From contig CP144172.1 in the NCBI GenBank assembly GCA_039636865.1, positions 558,001 through 622,000 of the forward strand: a stretch of 64,000 nt of DNA. The letters are read 5' to 3'. The position numbers were made by a program, and so were the translations under genes. Position 1 is the stretch's first letter, and each line of letters opens with the position of its first letter. Positions 26,386 to 36,500 of this stretch are shown here, in pieces. The stretch comes from Dermatophilaceae bacterium Sec6.4 (lineage in GTDB: Bacteria; Actinomycetota; Actinomycetes; Actinomycetales; Dermatophilaceae). The notes below the pieces were generated by a model. The model was given only the letters and a program-made list of their open reading frames with translations, made no database searches and had not been told where the DNA came from.

Positions 26386-27000
26386 GTGACCACGCGAGAG
26401 ACCGGCCCGCCGATTCTGGACCTGTTGCGCGGTCGACGGTCACCGTCCGTATTCGACCCGTCGCACGAATTGTCCGATGCGGACCTGACGGCTCTGCTGG
26501 AAGCAGCCCGCTGGTCGCCGTCATGCGGCAACGCGCAGCCGTGGGCGTTCGTCGTGGCCCGCCGGGGAGATGATGCGCATGCCCACCTGGTGGCCGCGCT
26601 CAGCCGTGGGAACAGCGGGTGGGTGCCGTCCGCGAGTGTCGTGCTGGTCGGCGCTGCCCGCACGACCCCGGACGGGGGCAAGCCGATGTTTGCCGACTAC
26701 GCGCGGTACGACCTCGGCCAGGCGGTCGCGCACCTGTGCGTGCAGGCGGAATCGATGCGACTCGGGGTGCATCAGTTTGCGGGTTTCGATCACGACACGC
26801 TCACCGTGGCCTACCAGGTGCCCCCGGAGTGGACACTGATGGCCGGCGTGGCGATCGGGCGGCCGTGGCCGGTCGACGAGCGAGTGGATGTCGACGCGTT
26901 CACGGCAGAACGTGAGCAGCGCGAACGTAAACGAAAACCGCTGTTCCAAATAGCTTTCGGAGAAAAATTCGGCGAGGCGGCACTCCCCGAAACCACCTGA
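26386..27000 (+). CDS. Nitroreductase-family FMN oxidoreductase
   Basis: A 204-residue flavin enzyme of the nitroreductase fold. LLRGRRSPSVFDPSHEL contains the arginine pair that binds FMN phosphate, EAARWSPSCGNAQPWAFVVA is the SxxNxQPW flavin motif, and LGQAVAHLCVQAESMRLGVH is the dimer-interface helix. The C-terminus (REQRERKRKPL) has the conserved R(K)KP segment. GTG 26386 is the only sensible start. It lies 16 nt after the dienelactone-hydrolase gene and is followed by a block of the intergenic repeat family. Confidence 0.88.
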   Translation: MTTRETGPPILDLLRGRRSPSVFDPSHELSDADLTALLEAARWSPSCGNAQPWAFVVARRGDDAHAHLVAALSRGNSGWVPSASVVLVGAARTTPDGGKPMFADYARYDLGQAVAHLCVQAESMRLGVHQFAGFDHDTLTVAYQVPPEWTLMAGVAIGRPWPVDERVDVDAFTAEREQRERKRKPLFQIAFGEKFGEAALPETT

Positions 27001-27005
27001 TTCCC

Positions 27006-27087
27006 AGGTTTCCGACACTCGCCCGGCGAGTCGCTGCCTGTAATCCGACACTCGCCCTGAATCCCGACACCGGACCGACGAGTGGGC
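27006..27087. repeat. Intergenic repeat block (module family, reverse orientation)
   Basis: Starting right after the nitroreductase stop, three degenerate copies of a roughly 28-nt module occur head to tail. The clearest reads, on the minus strand, GACTCGCCGGGCGAGTGTCG followed by GAAACC; it matches the elements at 44281 and 57753. Each has a small self-complementary core (ACTCG/CGAGT). Confidence 0.65.
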
Positions 27088-27118
27088 ATCGAGCAGGCCG
27101 GCCTCCTTTCATATGTGC

Positions 27119-27147
27119 TTGATCACGATGCCAGTCCGTGATCTAGT
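27119..27147 (+). promoter_or_regulatory. Promoter with embedded inverted repeat, upstream of cysteine leader peptide
   Basis: TTGATC at 27119-27124 and TCTAGT at 27142-27147 are separated by 17 nt, giving a plausible -35/-10 pair. The 7-bp inverted repeat GATCACG (27121-27127) / CGTGATC (27137-27143) overlaps both hexamers and looks like an operator. The leader ATG at 27154 is 6 nt beyond the -10, as expected for a leaderless transcript. Confidence 0.55.
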
Positions 27148-27153
27148 GAGGAC

Positions 27154-27228
27154 ATGCACTACCTGACCGCCACCGCACCGATGCGCGCAATGACGCGCAC
27201 GGCGGCGTGGCATCGCTGTCGCGTCTGA
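27154..27228 (+). CDS. Short leader peptide with terminal cysteine (putative cysteine-responsive attenuator)
   Basis: A 24-residue frame, ATG 27154 to TGA 27228, encodes MHYLTATAPMRAMTRTAAWH then RCRV. It has no ribosome site and begins at the predicted transcription start, so it would be leaderless. Short leaderless peptides with cysteine codons close to the stop are known in actinobacteria upstream of sulfur-metabolism genes, where ribosome pausing on Cys reports cysteine supply. The next gene, 65 nt on, is a cysteine dioxygenase homologue, which makes this role likely here. The function is inferred from position, size and composition. Confidence 0.6.
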   Translation: MHYLTATAPMRAMTRTAAWHRCRV

Positions 27229-27293
27229 GCCCATCCGCTCGTCCCGCCAGCCGCCGGTTCTGACCGGCTTCTTCCAATCCCGGAGATCACCTG

Positions 27294-27746
27294 ATGGATA
27301 CCGCCTCAATCGGCATTCGGACGTTCAACGACGCGCACCTGCTGCGCATCGCCCGCCTTTTCGCGGGTAACCACGACCTGTCGTCGCGCGTTGACATGTC
27401 CGCGACGCGGCGGACCCGCGTCGAGTTGGACACCTCTGCCTACCTGGAGGTGTGGCTGATGGCCTGGCCGGCAGGCGCGACGTCCGGGTGGCACGATCAC
27501 GGTCAGTCCAGTGGCGCGTTGCATGTCGTTCGCGGAACCCTGACCCAGGAGACCTGGCGCGAACGGCAGCGGGTCGAAATCGATCTGCGTGAGCAGGAGG
27601 AGTTCAGTTTCGGGCCGGGACTGGTGCACAACATGACCAATATCGGTGACGACGTCGCACTCTCCGTGCACGCCTACTCGCCGGGGCTGACGCAGATGAC
27701 GCCGTATGAGTGGCGGGACGGTCGACCGCAACCCGTCGTTGTCTGA
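27294..27746 (+). CDS. Cysteine-dioxygenase-like cupin
   Basis: A 150-residue single-domain cupin. The metal site is visible as WHDHGQSSGALHVVRG (two histidines of the first cupin motif) and FGPGLVHNM (third histidine). The arrangement matches bacterial type I cysteine dioxygenase, which oxidises L-cysteine to cysteine sulfinate with non-haem iron and oxygen; other thiol dioxygenases share it. The protein is shorter than mammalian enzymes, as is normal in actinobacteria. The upstream cysteine-containing leader peptide supports a role in cysteine catabolism. ATG 27294 follows GGAGATCACC. Confidence 0.85.
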   Translation: MDTASIGIRTFNDAHLLRIARLFAGNHDLSSRVDMSATRRTRVELDTSAYLEVWLMAWPAGATSGWHDHGQSSGALHVVRGTLTQETWRERQRVEIDLREQEEFSFGPGLVHNMTNIGDDVALSVHAYSPGLTQMTPYEWRDGRPQPVVV

Positions 27747-27813
27747 CCCCGTCGCCGGGCGGCTGCGCGACCGAAACGGTGGACGAGAGGGCAGGTTTCG
27801 TAGGGTAAGCGCC

Positions 27814-28608
27814 ATGTCCGACATCACCTACGAGGTCTCCGGCGGTATCGCCGAAGTGCATCTCGCACGCCCCGAGAAACTCAATGCTCTTACCCTGCCC
27901 ATGTTGCTCGGGCTGATCAGCACCGCCCGCTCGCTGGCCAGGGATCGCGCAGTGCGGGCGGTCGTCATCTCGGGCGAGGGCGATTCCTTCTGTGCCGGGC
28001 TCGATTTCGCCGACACATTCGGGCAGCGCAACGCCGTCATCAAGGGGATGCTGCCGCGACCGTGGCGGGGCACCAATACCTTTCAGGAAGCCTGCTGGGC
28101 CTGGCGCCGTCTGCCCGTCCCGGTGATCGCCGCAGTGCAGGGGCACTGCTTCGGTGGCGGGGTCCAGATAGCCCTCGGTGCTGACTTCCGGATCACCGCG
28201 CCTGATGCGAAATGGTCTGTTTTGGAGGGTAAGTGGGGTCTGATCCCGGACATGAGCGGGATCGCGTCGCTGACGCAGCTCATCGGCATCGAGCAGGCCA
28301 AACGCCTGACCATGACCGCTGAGGTCTTCTCCGGTGAGCGTGCCCACGAGCTCGGTCTGGTCTCCCAGGTCAGTGCGGACCCGCACGTCGATGCGCTGGT
28401 TTTGGCGCGAGACCTCGCAACTCGATCACCGGATGCTCTCGCGGCCGCCAAGCGACTCTTCGAGACGCGCTGGAATGCAGGTCCCCGCCGAACCTTCGCG
28501 AGCGAGCGCATCGAACAGGTGCGGTTACTCACTGGCAAGAACGCGAAGATCGCTCGTGAGGCAGCGTTCAAACGAGAGGTGCCGGCGTTCGCGCGCCGCG
28601 CCCGCTGA
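27814..28608 (+). CDS. Enoyl-CoA hydratase/isomerase (crotonase) family, dienoyl-CoA-isomerase-like
   Basis: A 264-residue crotonase. ISGEGDSFCAGLDF is the first oxyanion-hole loop and GHCFGGGVQIALGADFRI the second. The active-site positions fall in VLEGKWGLIPDMSG: a glutamate and an aspartate nine residues on, the spacing used by delta3,5-delta2,4-dienoyl-CoA isomerase (ECH1) and unlike the two glutamates of hydratases. I therefore favour an isomerase acting in beta-oxidation of unsaturated fatty acids. ATG 27814 is the family start. The last 41 nt overlap the opposed MFS gene. Confidence 0.88.
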   Translation: MSDITYEVSGGIAEVHLARPEKLNALTLPMLLGLISTARSLARDRAVRAVVISGEGDSFCAGLDFADTFGQRNAVIKGMLPRPWRGTNTFQEACWAWRRLPVPVIAAVQGHCFGGGVQIALGADFRITAPDAKWSVLEGKWGLIPDMSGIASLTQLIGIEQAKRLTMTAEVFSGERAHELGLVSQVSADPHVDALVLARDLATRSPDALAAAKRLFETRWNAGPRRTFASERIEQVRLLTGKNAKIAREAAFKREVPAFARRAR

Positions 28609-29776
28609 ACAGTCCGCGCAGCACCCACAACGCCGTGAGCGACGAGAGGGCCACCAGGATCGTGAGCGCGGCCGCCGGTGAGATGTGCTTGGTGAGGGTC
28701 GCCATGACGGTCGGCGCCGCGAAGCCGATGTAGGTGAGGCAGTAGAAGACCGCATTGGTCATCGCCAGCTGGTGCGGCGGCGCGAGACGTTCGACCGCCG
28801 TCAGTCCGCCGACCAGGAGCAGACCATAGGAAGCACCGAGGACGACACCCGCCACGGGTACCAGTAGCCATTGGTCGGTTGCAGCGGCAAGAACGGCGAG
28901 CAGGGTCCCGACGATCGCGCAGGCCATCCCGGCCGGCGTGGTGGCACCGGGACGTCGTGCTTCCAGGTGGCGGGCCCGCTGTTGGATGAGGATGCCGGTG
29001 CCGAGGGTGATGCCCGCCATCAGGCCACTGAATGCGACGTCCCAGCTGCCCACCTGCTGCCGCACCACGCTCGGCAGCACGATCAGGCCGATGGTCGCGC
29101 AGCCGAAAACCCACGGTGCGGCAGGCGCGATATCCGCCCAGAAAACGCCGCTGAGTGCGACATGTCGCCCATCTGCCACCTGCTCGCGGTGATCGAGCGC
29201 ATCGGTGGTCGTGCCCGTTTCGGGCGTGGTCCAGGCGAGTAAGGTGACGGCAAGCATGAGCGCGATGTGCACGATGTAGGACGTGATCTCGGGCGCCGGG
29301 AGCCACTGCGCGATCGGCCCGCTGATCAGTGGGCCCCCCATGAAGCCGGCGGACAAAGCAATCGCTGCCCGTCGCGCGCCGGTCCCGGTGGGAGCGTCGG
29401 TCGACAGCTCCTTGACCCAGGTCGTGCCAGGCGCCATCGCTGCGCCGGTCGCCACGCCGTACATCACCCGGCCGATGAACAGCGCTGCCTCGCTCCAGTG
29501 ACCGATCAGCAGGACGCCGGAGGCGAGGGTAGCCAACACCATCGTGGGGCGCAGGATGGCGCGGTGTCCGTGGCGACCTGCGAGGCGCGCAGCGAGGATC
29601 AGGGCCGGCACCAGGCCGATCACATAGGCCGCGAACATCGAGGTGGTGACCAACTCGCTCAGGTGCTGCTGCGCTTCGTAGACCAGGAGTAATGGGGCGA
29701 ACTGATTGGCACCCCAGCCGACTGCGAAAAGCGCCAGACATACCCGTAGCCAGGGGTAACGAGCAAGGACAGGCAT
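28568..29776 (-). CDS. Major facilitator superfamily transporter
   Basis: About 402 residues with 12 hydrophobic segments. The start ATG 29776 gives MPVLARYPWLRVCLALFAVGWGANQFAPLL, a normal first span; a longer frame to 29872 adds a polar tail. The loop after the second span reads ARLAGRHGHRAILRPTMV, the degenerate MFS motif A, and GRVMYGVATGAAMAPGTTW resembles motif C-like drug:proton antiporters. The substrate is unknown; efflux is a guess. The 3' ends of this gene and the crotonase gene overlap by 41 nt on opposite strands. Confidence 0.85.
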   Translation of the reverse strand: MPVLARYPWLRVCLALFAVGWGANQFAPLLLVYEAQQHLSELVTTSMFAAYVIGLVPALILAARLAGRHGHRAILRPTMVLATLASGVLLIGHWSEAALFIGRVMYGVATGAAMAPGTTWVKELSTDAPTGTGARRAAIALSAGFMGGPLISGPIAQWLPAPEITSYIVHIALMLAVTLLAWTTPETGTTTDALDHREQVADGRHVALSGVFWADIAPAAPWVFGCATIGLIVLPSVVRQQVGSWDVAFSGLMAGITLGTGILIQQRARHLEARRPGATTPAGMACAIVGTLLAVLAAATDQWLLVPVAGVVLGASYGLLLVGGLTAVERLAPPHQLAMTNAVFYCLTYIGFAAPTVMATLTKHISPAAALTILVALSSLTALWVLRGLFSGRGARTPAPLV

Positions 29777-29887
29777 CCGGATAGCCTGCCTGTTTGTCTT
29801 GTGATCAGCCCCATTGCGGTAAGCCACTGAGACCGATCTCACGCTGTCGCGGTTCGTTTGTTGACGCATCACCTATAAGCTGCCGTC

Positions 29888-30439
29888 ATGACTTCGACAC
29901 AAGACCTCGGTTTGCTTGCACTGCGCGTCGGCCTCGGCGGAACGGTCGCCGCACACGGCGCCCAGAAGCTCTTCGGCTCCTTCGGCGGTGGCGGCCTGGA
30001 GGGCACCGCTGCATTCTTCGACAGCGCGGGTTTCAAGCCGGGTAAGGCCAACGCCGTCATCGCCGGAATCAGCGAGACAGGCGGCGGTGCACTGTTGGCT
30101 CTCGGCTTGGGCACCCCTGCCGCTGCGGGCGCGGTGACCGGCACGATGGCGGTCGCTGGCGCGATGCACGCACCGAACGGCTTCTTCGCTCAGCAGGGCG
30201 GCTTCGAGTACCCGGCCGCCATCGCACTCGCCGCCAGCGCGCTCGCGCTGACCGGGCCGGGTGCCATTTCGCTGGATCGCGCCTTGGGTCACGCCCTGAA
30301 CCGGCCGTGGATGCGCGCCTTCGCACTCGCCGCCGTCGTACCCGCGACCGCGTTGGTGCTCAGCCGCCGCAAGAAGGCCCTCGCTGCGGTGTCGGCCAGC
30401 GTGCCGGTCGACGGTATGGCCGACTCGCTCGACGACTGA
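29888..30439 (+). CDS. DoxX-family membrane protein
   Basis: A 183-residue membrane protein with four hydrophobic helices. The first, LLALRVGLGGTVAAHGAQKLF followed by GSFGGGGLEGTAAFFDSAGF, is the hallmark of DoxX proteins (conserved R, H/G and K-LF-G). GTMAVAGAMHAPNGFF is the third-helix signature. Mycobacterial DoxX works with SodA and a thiol transferase in a membrane redox complex; no such partners are here. The C-terminal 25 residues (SRRKKALAAV...) are cytosolic and basic. It diverges from the MFS gene. Confidence 0.88.
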   Translation: MTSTQDLGLLALRVGLGGTVAAHGAQKLFGSFGGGGLEGTAAFFDSAGFKPGKANAVIAGISETGGGALLALGLGTPAAAGAVTGTMAVAGAMHAPNGFFAQQGGFEYPAAIALAASALALTGPGAISLDRALGHALNRPWMRAFALAAVVPATALVLSRRKKALAAVSASVPVDGMADSLDD

Positions 30440-30487
30440 CCGTTTCGCAGCCCTGGCGCGGGTGGGCTCATCTGGGAGACTGGGCCC

Positions 30488-32533
30488 ATGGAGTTCCGGT
30501 CGGCATACGCGCAGGGGTTCGCACGGGTAGCTGCCTGCACAGCCCCCACCGCAATCGCCGATCCAGCGACCAATTCCAACACGTTGATCGAGCAGCTGCG
30601 GCTCTGCCACGAAGATGCTGTGGCGATCGCGGCGTTCCCTGAGATGTGCCTGACCGGCTACGCGATCGATGACCTGGTGTTGCAGGATGCAGTACTGGAC
30701 GCTGTGCTGGTCGCCCTCGGGCACATTGCCGCCGAGACAGTTGATCTGCTGCCGGTGGCGATCGTCGGTGCACCGTTGCGCAAGGGCCATCGGGTCTACA
30801 ACTGCGCAGTCGTAATTCATGCGGGCGCGATCCTCGGTATCGTGCCCAAGTCATACCTCCCCACCTACCGCGAGTTCTACGACAAGCGGTACTACGCCGC
30901 CGGCGACGATCAGGTGGGTCAGTCGATCACGCTGGGGGACAGGCAGATTCCCTTCGGTCCTGATCTTCTCTTCAATGCCTCAGACGTGCGCGGTCTGGCG
31001 CTGCACGTCGAGGTGTGCGAGGACATGTGGGTGCCGATTCCGCCCAGTTCGCTGGCCGCGCTTGCGGGCGCCTCCGTGCTGGTCAACATCTCCGGCAGTC
31101 CCATCACCGTCGGTCGGGCCAACGACCGCCGGATGATGGCTGAAGCGCAGTCGTCCCGTTGCCTCGCTGCATACGTCTATGCGGCGTCGGGCCGAGGCGA
31201 GTCGACCACAGATCTGTCGTGGGACGGCATGACGATGGTTTACGAGAACGGCGAGCTGCTCAGCGCCGGAGAGCGGTTCGCGGATGGCCCCGTGCGCACG
31301 ATGGTCGACGTCGACCTGGACAAATTGCGCCAGGAGCGTCTGCGCGACGGGTCCTTCGATGACAACGCGCGCACGTACGCCGACCGGGTCGGCCCGTTCC
31401 GCACGATCTCCTTCACGTTGTCGCCGCCCGCGACCGATATCGGCCTGCGCCGTCCTATCGACCGGTTCCCGTTCGTGCCGAACGATCCCCGGCAGCTCGC
31501 CCAGGACTGCTTCGAGGCGTGGAACATCCAGGTGTCGGGCCTGATGCAGCGGTTGCGCGCCATAGGTCAGCCGAAGATCGTGATCGGGGTGTCCGGTGGG
31601 CTCGACTCGACCCATGCTCTGAGCATCGCGGCGCGCGCTATGGACCGGATGGACAGGCCGCGCAGCGACATCCTGGCGTACACGATGCCCGGTTTCGCCA
31701 CCAGCGATGCGACCAGGTCGAACGCCGTCGCCCTGTCTGAGCAACTGGGAGTCACCTTCGCCGAGTTGGACATCCGACCGGCAGCCACCCAGATGCTGAA
31801 GGACATGGGCCACCCGTTCGGGCGTGGGGAGCCGGTCTACGACGTGACCTTTGAGAACGTGCAGGCGGGGTTGCGCTACGACTACCTCTTCCGGATCGCC
31901 AACCACGAAGGCGGCATCGTGCTCGGCACCGGCGATCTGTCCGAGCTGGCCCTCGGGTGGTGCACCTACGGCGTGGGCGACCAGATGTCGCATTACAACG
32001 TCAACGCGGGCATCCCCAAGACGATGATCCAGCACGTCATCCGCTGGGTCATCAGCTCCGGACAGATCGACGAGCGCGTGCACGACACGCTCGTATCGAT
32101 CCTCGCCACCGAGATCAGTCCCGAGCTGGTGCCCGCCGGCGCGGACGAGAAGCCCCAGTCGACGCAGGCGATCATCGGACCCTATGAGTTGCAGGATTTC
32201 ACCCTCTTCCATGTGCTGCGCTACGGCTTCGCGCCGTCCAAGATCGCGTTCCTCGCGTTGCACGGCTGGTCCGATGTCCAGCAGGGCGCGTGGCCGCCGG
32301 GGTTCCCCGAGGGTGAGCGGGCGGCATACGACCTGCCGCAGATCCGCAGCTGGCTCGAAGTCTTCGTGCAGCGGTTCTTCGGCTTCAGTCAGTTCAAGCG
32401 GTCAGCGCTGCCGAACGGGCCGAAAGTTGTTGCCGGAGGGTCACTTTCGCCACGCGGCGACTGGCGTGCTCCCTCTGATGGCAATGCCCGGGTATGGCTG
32501 GAGGAGTTGAGGCGCAATGTCCCGGAAGCGTAA
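30488..32533 (+). CDS. nadE: Glutamine-dependent NAD(+) synthetase
   Basis: Converts nicotinic acid adenine dinucleotide to NAD with glutamine as nitrogen source, the last step of NAD synthesis. The 681-residue protein is a fusion in the usual order. The N-terminal nitrilase-type glutaminase has the triad Glu (FPEMCLTGY), Lys ([18 protein letters not shown]) and Cys ([14 protein letters not shown]). The C-terminal synthetase has the pyrophosphate loop [11 protein letters not shown] and [16 protein letters not shown]. This long fused form is the actinobacterial type, with an ammonia tunnel between domains. The next small membrane-protein gene starts inside its last codons. Confidence 0.96.
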   Translation: MEFRSAYAQGFARVAACTAPTAIADPATNSNTLIEQLRLCHEDAVAIAAFPEMCLTGYAIDDLVLQDAVLDAVLVALGHIAAETVDLLPVAIVGAPLRKGHRVYNCAVVIHAGAILGIVPKSYLPTYREFYDKRYYAAGDDQVGQSITLGDRQIPFGPDLLFNASDVRGLALHVEVCEDMWVPIPPSSLAALAGASVLVNISGSPITVGRANDRRMMAEAQSSRCLAAYVYAASGRGESTTDLSWDGMTMVYENGELLSAGERFADGPVRTMVDVDLDKLRQERLRDGSFDDNARTYADRVGPFRTISFTLSPPATDIGLRRPIDRFPFVPNDPRQLAQDCFEAWNIQVSGLMQRLRAIGQPKIVIGVSGGLDSTHALSIAARAMDRMDRPRSDILAYTMPGFATSDATRSNAVALSEQLGVTFAELDIRPAATQMLKDMGHPFGRGEPVYDVTFENVQAGLRYDYLFRIANHEGGIVLGTGDLSELALGWCTYGVGDQMSHYNVNAGIPKTMIQHVIRWVISSGQIDERVHDTLVSILATEISPELVPAGADEKPQSTQAIIGPYELQDFTLFHVLRYGFAPSKIAFLALHGWSDVQQGAWPPGFPEGERAAYDLPQIRSWLEVFVQRFFGFSQFKRSALPNGPKVVAGGSLSPRGDWRAPSDGNARVWLEELRRNVPEA

Positions 32534-33011
32534 ACAGGCAACCGAGGTCATCTACCAGCGCGCAGCGGTACAGCAGCGGTTGCTGCTGAATCCGCGGCGG
32601 TGGCTGATGTGGGCACTCGTGTTGGCGGTCTGGGTGCTGTTCGCAGCCCTGGTGACTGCGTTTCTGCAGCTGGAGTCGATCACCAGTGTCCTTTTGACGA
32701 CCGCAGGCGGCGTGATTGCTGCGCTGCTCATCACCGCAGTCGTCAAACCGGCAACCCACCAGATCGCCCTGTCCGACCGCGCGCTGGTCGTTACCACCCG
32801 GCGGGGTGACCAGGTGTACGACTGGGCGCATACCCGTGAGGTGACAGTGCAGACCGCACGTTTCACCAACGCACACGAGCTCAAGGTCGAGCGACGCCCT
32901 GGGGTCGCCGACGAGGTCGTCGTGCGCACTGACAAAAAGACGTGGGCTGCACTCGTGGCACGGATGACCAGGGTCGCGGAAGTGAACGACGTCCCCGTGG
33001 TCACAAAATGA
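32517..33011 (+). CDS. Small membrane protein, PH-like
   Basis: A 164-residue protein with two adjacent hydrophobic helices (about residues 28-75) and a cytosolic C-terminal domain containing HQIALSDRALVVTTRRGDQVYDW, a beta-rich stretch resembling bacterial PH-like domains. ATG 32517 lies 17 nt inside nadE, and the next gene overlaps its stop (ATGA), so nadE and the two membrane-protein genes form one transcription unit. Function unknown. Confidence 0.7.
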   Translation: MSRKRKQATEVIYQRAAVQQRLLLNPRRWLMWALVLAVWVLFAALVTAFLQLESITSVLLTTAGGVIAALLITAVVKPATHQIALSDRALVVTTRRGDQVYDWAHTREVTVQTARFTNAHELKVERRPGVADEVVVRTDKKTWAALVARMTRVAEVNDVPVVTK

Positions 33012-33472
33012 GCGAGAGGACGGTGATCGCCGCGCCGCGCGCCGCGATTCCGGTCGGTGCATGGCTCCGCGTCGGGGTGATACTCGTTGCTGCGGCTGCA
33101 GGTGTTGCGGCCACCCGGCTGTGGTGGATCCTGATCGTTGCCGCAGTGCTCGCGGGGGTCGTTGTGTGGGATCTGCGCTGGTCCGGCGGGCGCCGCGATC
33201 TACGCGCGACATCAGACGGCCTCGTCGGCATCCATCGCGGTAAGGCCAGGAGCGTGTCGTGGTCGCAGATGGAGGGTGTCGAACTGGTGCGGCCGCGCTC
33301 GGCGTTCGCCCGCCCGGTCGCGCATGTCGAGGTAGTACGCCGTGACGACCCGTACGACACGGCGTTCGTGACCCTCGTCGTCTTCAGTAAAGCCGATGCC
33401 GATGAGATCGGCGCACGGCTGCAGGCGGTGTGCGATCAGCATGGGGTGCTCTTCCAGACAGAGGTGATCTAG
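33008..33472 (+). CDS. Small membrane protein with PH-like domain
   Basis: A 154-residue protein. Two hydrophobic helices (about residues 18-55) precede LRATSDGLVGIHRGKARSVSWSQ and a conserved VELVRPRS...HVEVVRRDD segment that matches small bacterial PH-domain proteins. It is architecturally a twin of the preceding gene, whose stop it overlaps, and the two may form a heteromer. No catalytic motif is seen. Confidence 0.7.
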   Translation: MSERTVIAAPRAAIPVGAWLRVGVILVAAAAGVAATRLWWILIVAAVLAGVVVWDLRWSGGRRDLRATSDGLVGIHRGKARSVSWSQMEGVELVRPRSAFARPVAHVEVVRRDDPYDTAFVTLVVFSKADADEIGARLQAVCDQHGVLFQTEVI

Positions 33473-33519
33473 TGCAGTGAGGGCCGGGGTTGTCGGGGGT
33501 GGGCGGTAGCCTCGCCACG

Positions 33520-36500
33520 GTGAGCGATCCGTGGCGTGCGCAGGCTGGGGACCGGTCTGTCAACAGCTTCCAGGTGCGGGGCGCGGAGTGGTTGCGCGAG
33601 GTCAGCGACGCCGACATCGAGGCCTATGTCGGCGACAAGGCCTTCGAACGGGCGCTCGGGTATGTCGACGCGGAACGGGTCATCTCCATCAACACCGGTG
33701 ACCAGGGCCGGATGCTGCTCGGCGTGATCGGCGGCAGTCGTGACCACGACTACACGACATTGGTTACCCGTACCGCCGATATCGGGCCCACACCGCGCTG
33801 GACGTCGCGCTGCTCCTGCCCGATGCAGGCCCGGTGCAAACACGTCGCGACGCTGCTGATCGTCGCCCGCGAATCGCTCGGCGGGACGGTCGAAATCGAC
33901 AGATCGGTGCTGTGGCGGCAGTTCGTGGCGCAGTACGCCGACCAACCCAGCAAGACGACCCGTCGCCTCGGCCTGCGGATGGTTCCCACCACTGCGCCGT
34001 CCACCCGATACGACAGCACGCCGTCACGGCGGATCGCGATCGTGCCGACGTACATGGGCAAAACGAGCCGCTGGGTGAAGGAAGCCGCCTGGCACGACGT
34101 GCTGCACGACAACCCGCAGCGACCGTGGGAGAGCGACCAGCATGATGCCGTGATTGCGCTGTACCGGCTCGCCGATGCCGGGTTGCTGCCGAACGAGCTG
34201 TATCTCGACCAGTTCGCCGCCACGATGTGGGCCGCGCTGGCGCGAGCGTCCGACGCTGGTGTTGCGGTCATGCAGGCGTATGGCGTCAGCTCCAACCTGG
34301 ACCTCGCGCCCTGGCCCGTCACCCCGCAACTGGACATGGCGGAGGACGACGACGAACTGGTGCTGCGAGCGCTGTTGCCGGGCCTGCCCGTCGGCGAGCG
34401 GATCCTGATCGGTGAGCCCGCGCACGGAGTGGCGATCATCGAGCGGGGTGGGGCCATGACGTTGGCAGGCTTTACCGCGCCGGCCCGACCTGCGATGGAC
34501 CAACTCCTGCGCTGGGGGCAGCTGCGGGTGCCTGCTGCGGATGCTGCAGAGTTCCGGTTCGAGGCGCTGCCCCGGCTCGTCGAGCGCGGCGCGCTACCGA
34601 AGCTGCCCGGGCCGGAGGCCGAGCGTGAGCCGCTGCGGTTGCAGCTGAGGGTCGACAGTCCAGCCGAGCACGAGATCCGCATTCGTGCCGGCTTCAGGTA
34701 TGCCGACTCGCGGGTGCACCCGGTCGCCCTCGGCTGGGCAGCGGCAGGGCGTGACCGCGGCAGCGAGCGGGAGTTGGTGCAGCGACTCGAGCCGCTGCTA
34801 CGCACCGCCGGGCTGTTGGAGCCGATCGGGGGCTTGGGTTGGTGGCCCCGCGCCGAGCACGTTCTCACCGGGTGGGCGGCGGTCCGTGCCGTCGAGCAGG
34901 TGCCGGAATGGAGTGAGCACGAAGACCTGCATGTGGTCGTGGAAGGCGAGCTACCGGCATATGAGCAGGTCACCGACGCGCCGCTGATCGAGATCGGCAC
35001 CAGCGATGGGCTCGACCCCGACTGGTTCGACCTGCGGATCACGGTCACCATCGGTGGCGAAGAGGTGCCGTTCGAACCACTGTTCGCCGCACTCGTGCGA
35101 GGCGATGAGGGGATGCTGCTGGAATCCGGCACCTGGTTCACTCTGGATGATCCGTCGCTGCACAGGCTGCGCACCCTGATCGAGGAGATGCGTGGGTTGA
35201 TCGACCGCGACCCGGGAGCGTCGTTGTCGGTCAACCGCTTCCACGTCGGGCTCTACGACGAGTTGGTTGCCCTGGGTGTGCCGGGTGAGCAGTCCACTCG
35301 CTGGAGTACCGCCGTCGGCAAGCTGCGGGACGTCGAGAACATCGAGCCGCCAGAGCTGCCGATTGGCCTGCAGGCGACCCTGCGGCCATACCAACGCGAG
35401 GGATTCTCGTGGCTCTCGACGCTGTGGGAGTGCGATCTCGGTGGCGTGCTGGCCGACGACATGGGCCTGGGTAAGACCGTGCAAGCCCTCGCGATGCTGG
35501 CGCGTGCGCACGAGATGGGCGAGTTGACCGAGCCCGTTCTGGTGGTCGCGCCCTCGTCGGTGGTCGGCACCTGGGTGTCCGAGGCCGCGAAGTTCGCTCC
35601 TGACATTCCGGTGGTCGCGTTGCCGCAGACCTCCCGCAAACGCGGCCGACCGCTCGCAGAGTCGATCGGCGACGCCAAGATCGTGGTGACCTCCTACGCC
35701 GTGCTGCGCCTGGATGCGGACGCTTTTCGCGAGCACTCCTGGCGGGGGCTGATCCTGGACGAGGCGCAGTGGGTGAAGAACCATCGGTCCAAGACGTTTC
35801 AGGCAGCCAAGCGGATCGGTGCACCGTTCACCCTGGCGATCACCGGTACCCCGCTGGAGAACTCACTGATGGATCTGTGGTCGATGTTCGCGCTCGCGGC
35901 CCCCGGTCTGTATCCCGATCCGGAGGTGTTCTCACAGCGGTACCGCCGACCTATCGAGAGCGGCCGCGAGCCCGAGCTGCTCGATCAGCTGCGCCGGCGG
36001 ATCAAACCGCTGATGCTGCGGCGCACCAAGGAGGCGGTGGCCTCGGATCTACCCGCCAAGCAGATCCAGCTGCTGCACGTCGAGCCCTCTGGGCGACATG
36101 AGGCCACCTACCGGCGCCACCTGCAGCGCGAGCGGGCCCGCATCCTCGGGTTGCTCGAGGACGCCGACACCAACCGGGTCGCGATTCTCGCGTCGCTGAC
36201 CAAACTGCGCCAGCTTGCCCTCGACCCGCGGCTGGTCGATGACAGCTATCCGGCGGGCGAACAGTCGGCCAAGCTCACCGTGCTGACCGAGCACCTGCGG
36301 GAACTGCACGAGGAGGGGCACCGTGCGCTGGTCTTCAGCCAGTTCACCTCCTATCTCGGGCTCGCGCGCGATGCCCTCGATGCGGCGGGTGTCACGACGT
36401 CCTACCTGGACGGGTCGACCCGCAACCGCCAGCAGGTGATCGACGGCTTCAAGGCCGGTGATCAGACCGCGTTCCTCATCTCGCTCAAGGCAGGCGGGGT

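Noticed and set aside
28083..29741. 552-codon leftward frame across crotonase and MFS genes
   Set aside because: Arg/His-rich shadow in another frame of both genes; no domain.
33750..35234. 494-codon leftward frame inside the SNF2 gene
   Set aside because: Ser/Arg-rich antisense shadow; the SNF2 frame is continuous and carries all helicase motifs.
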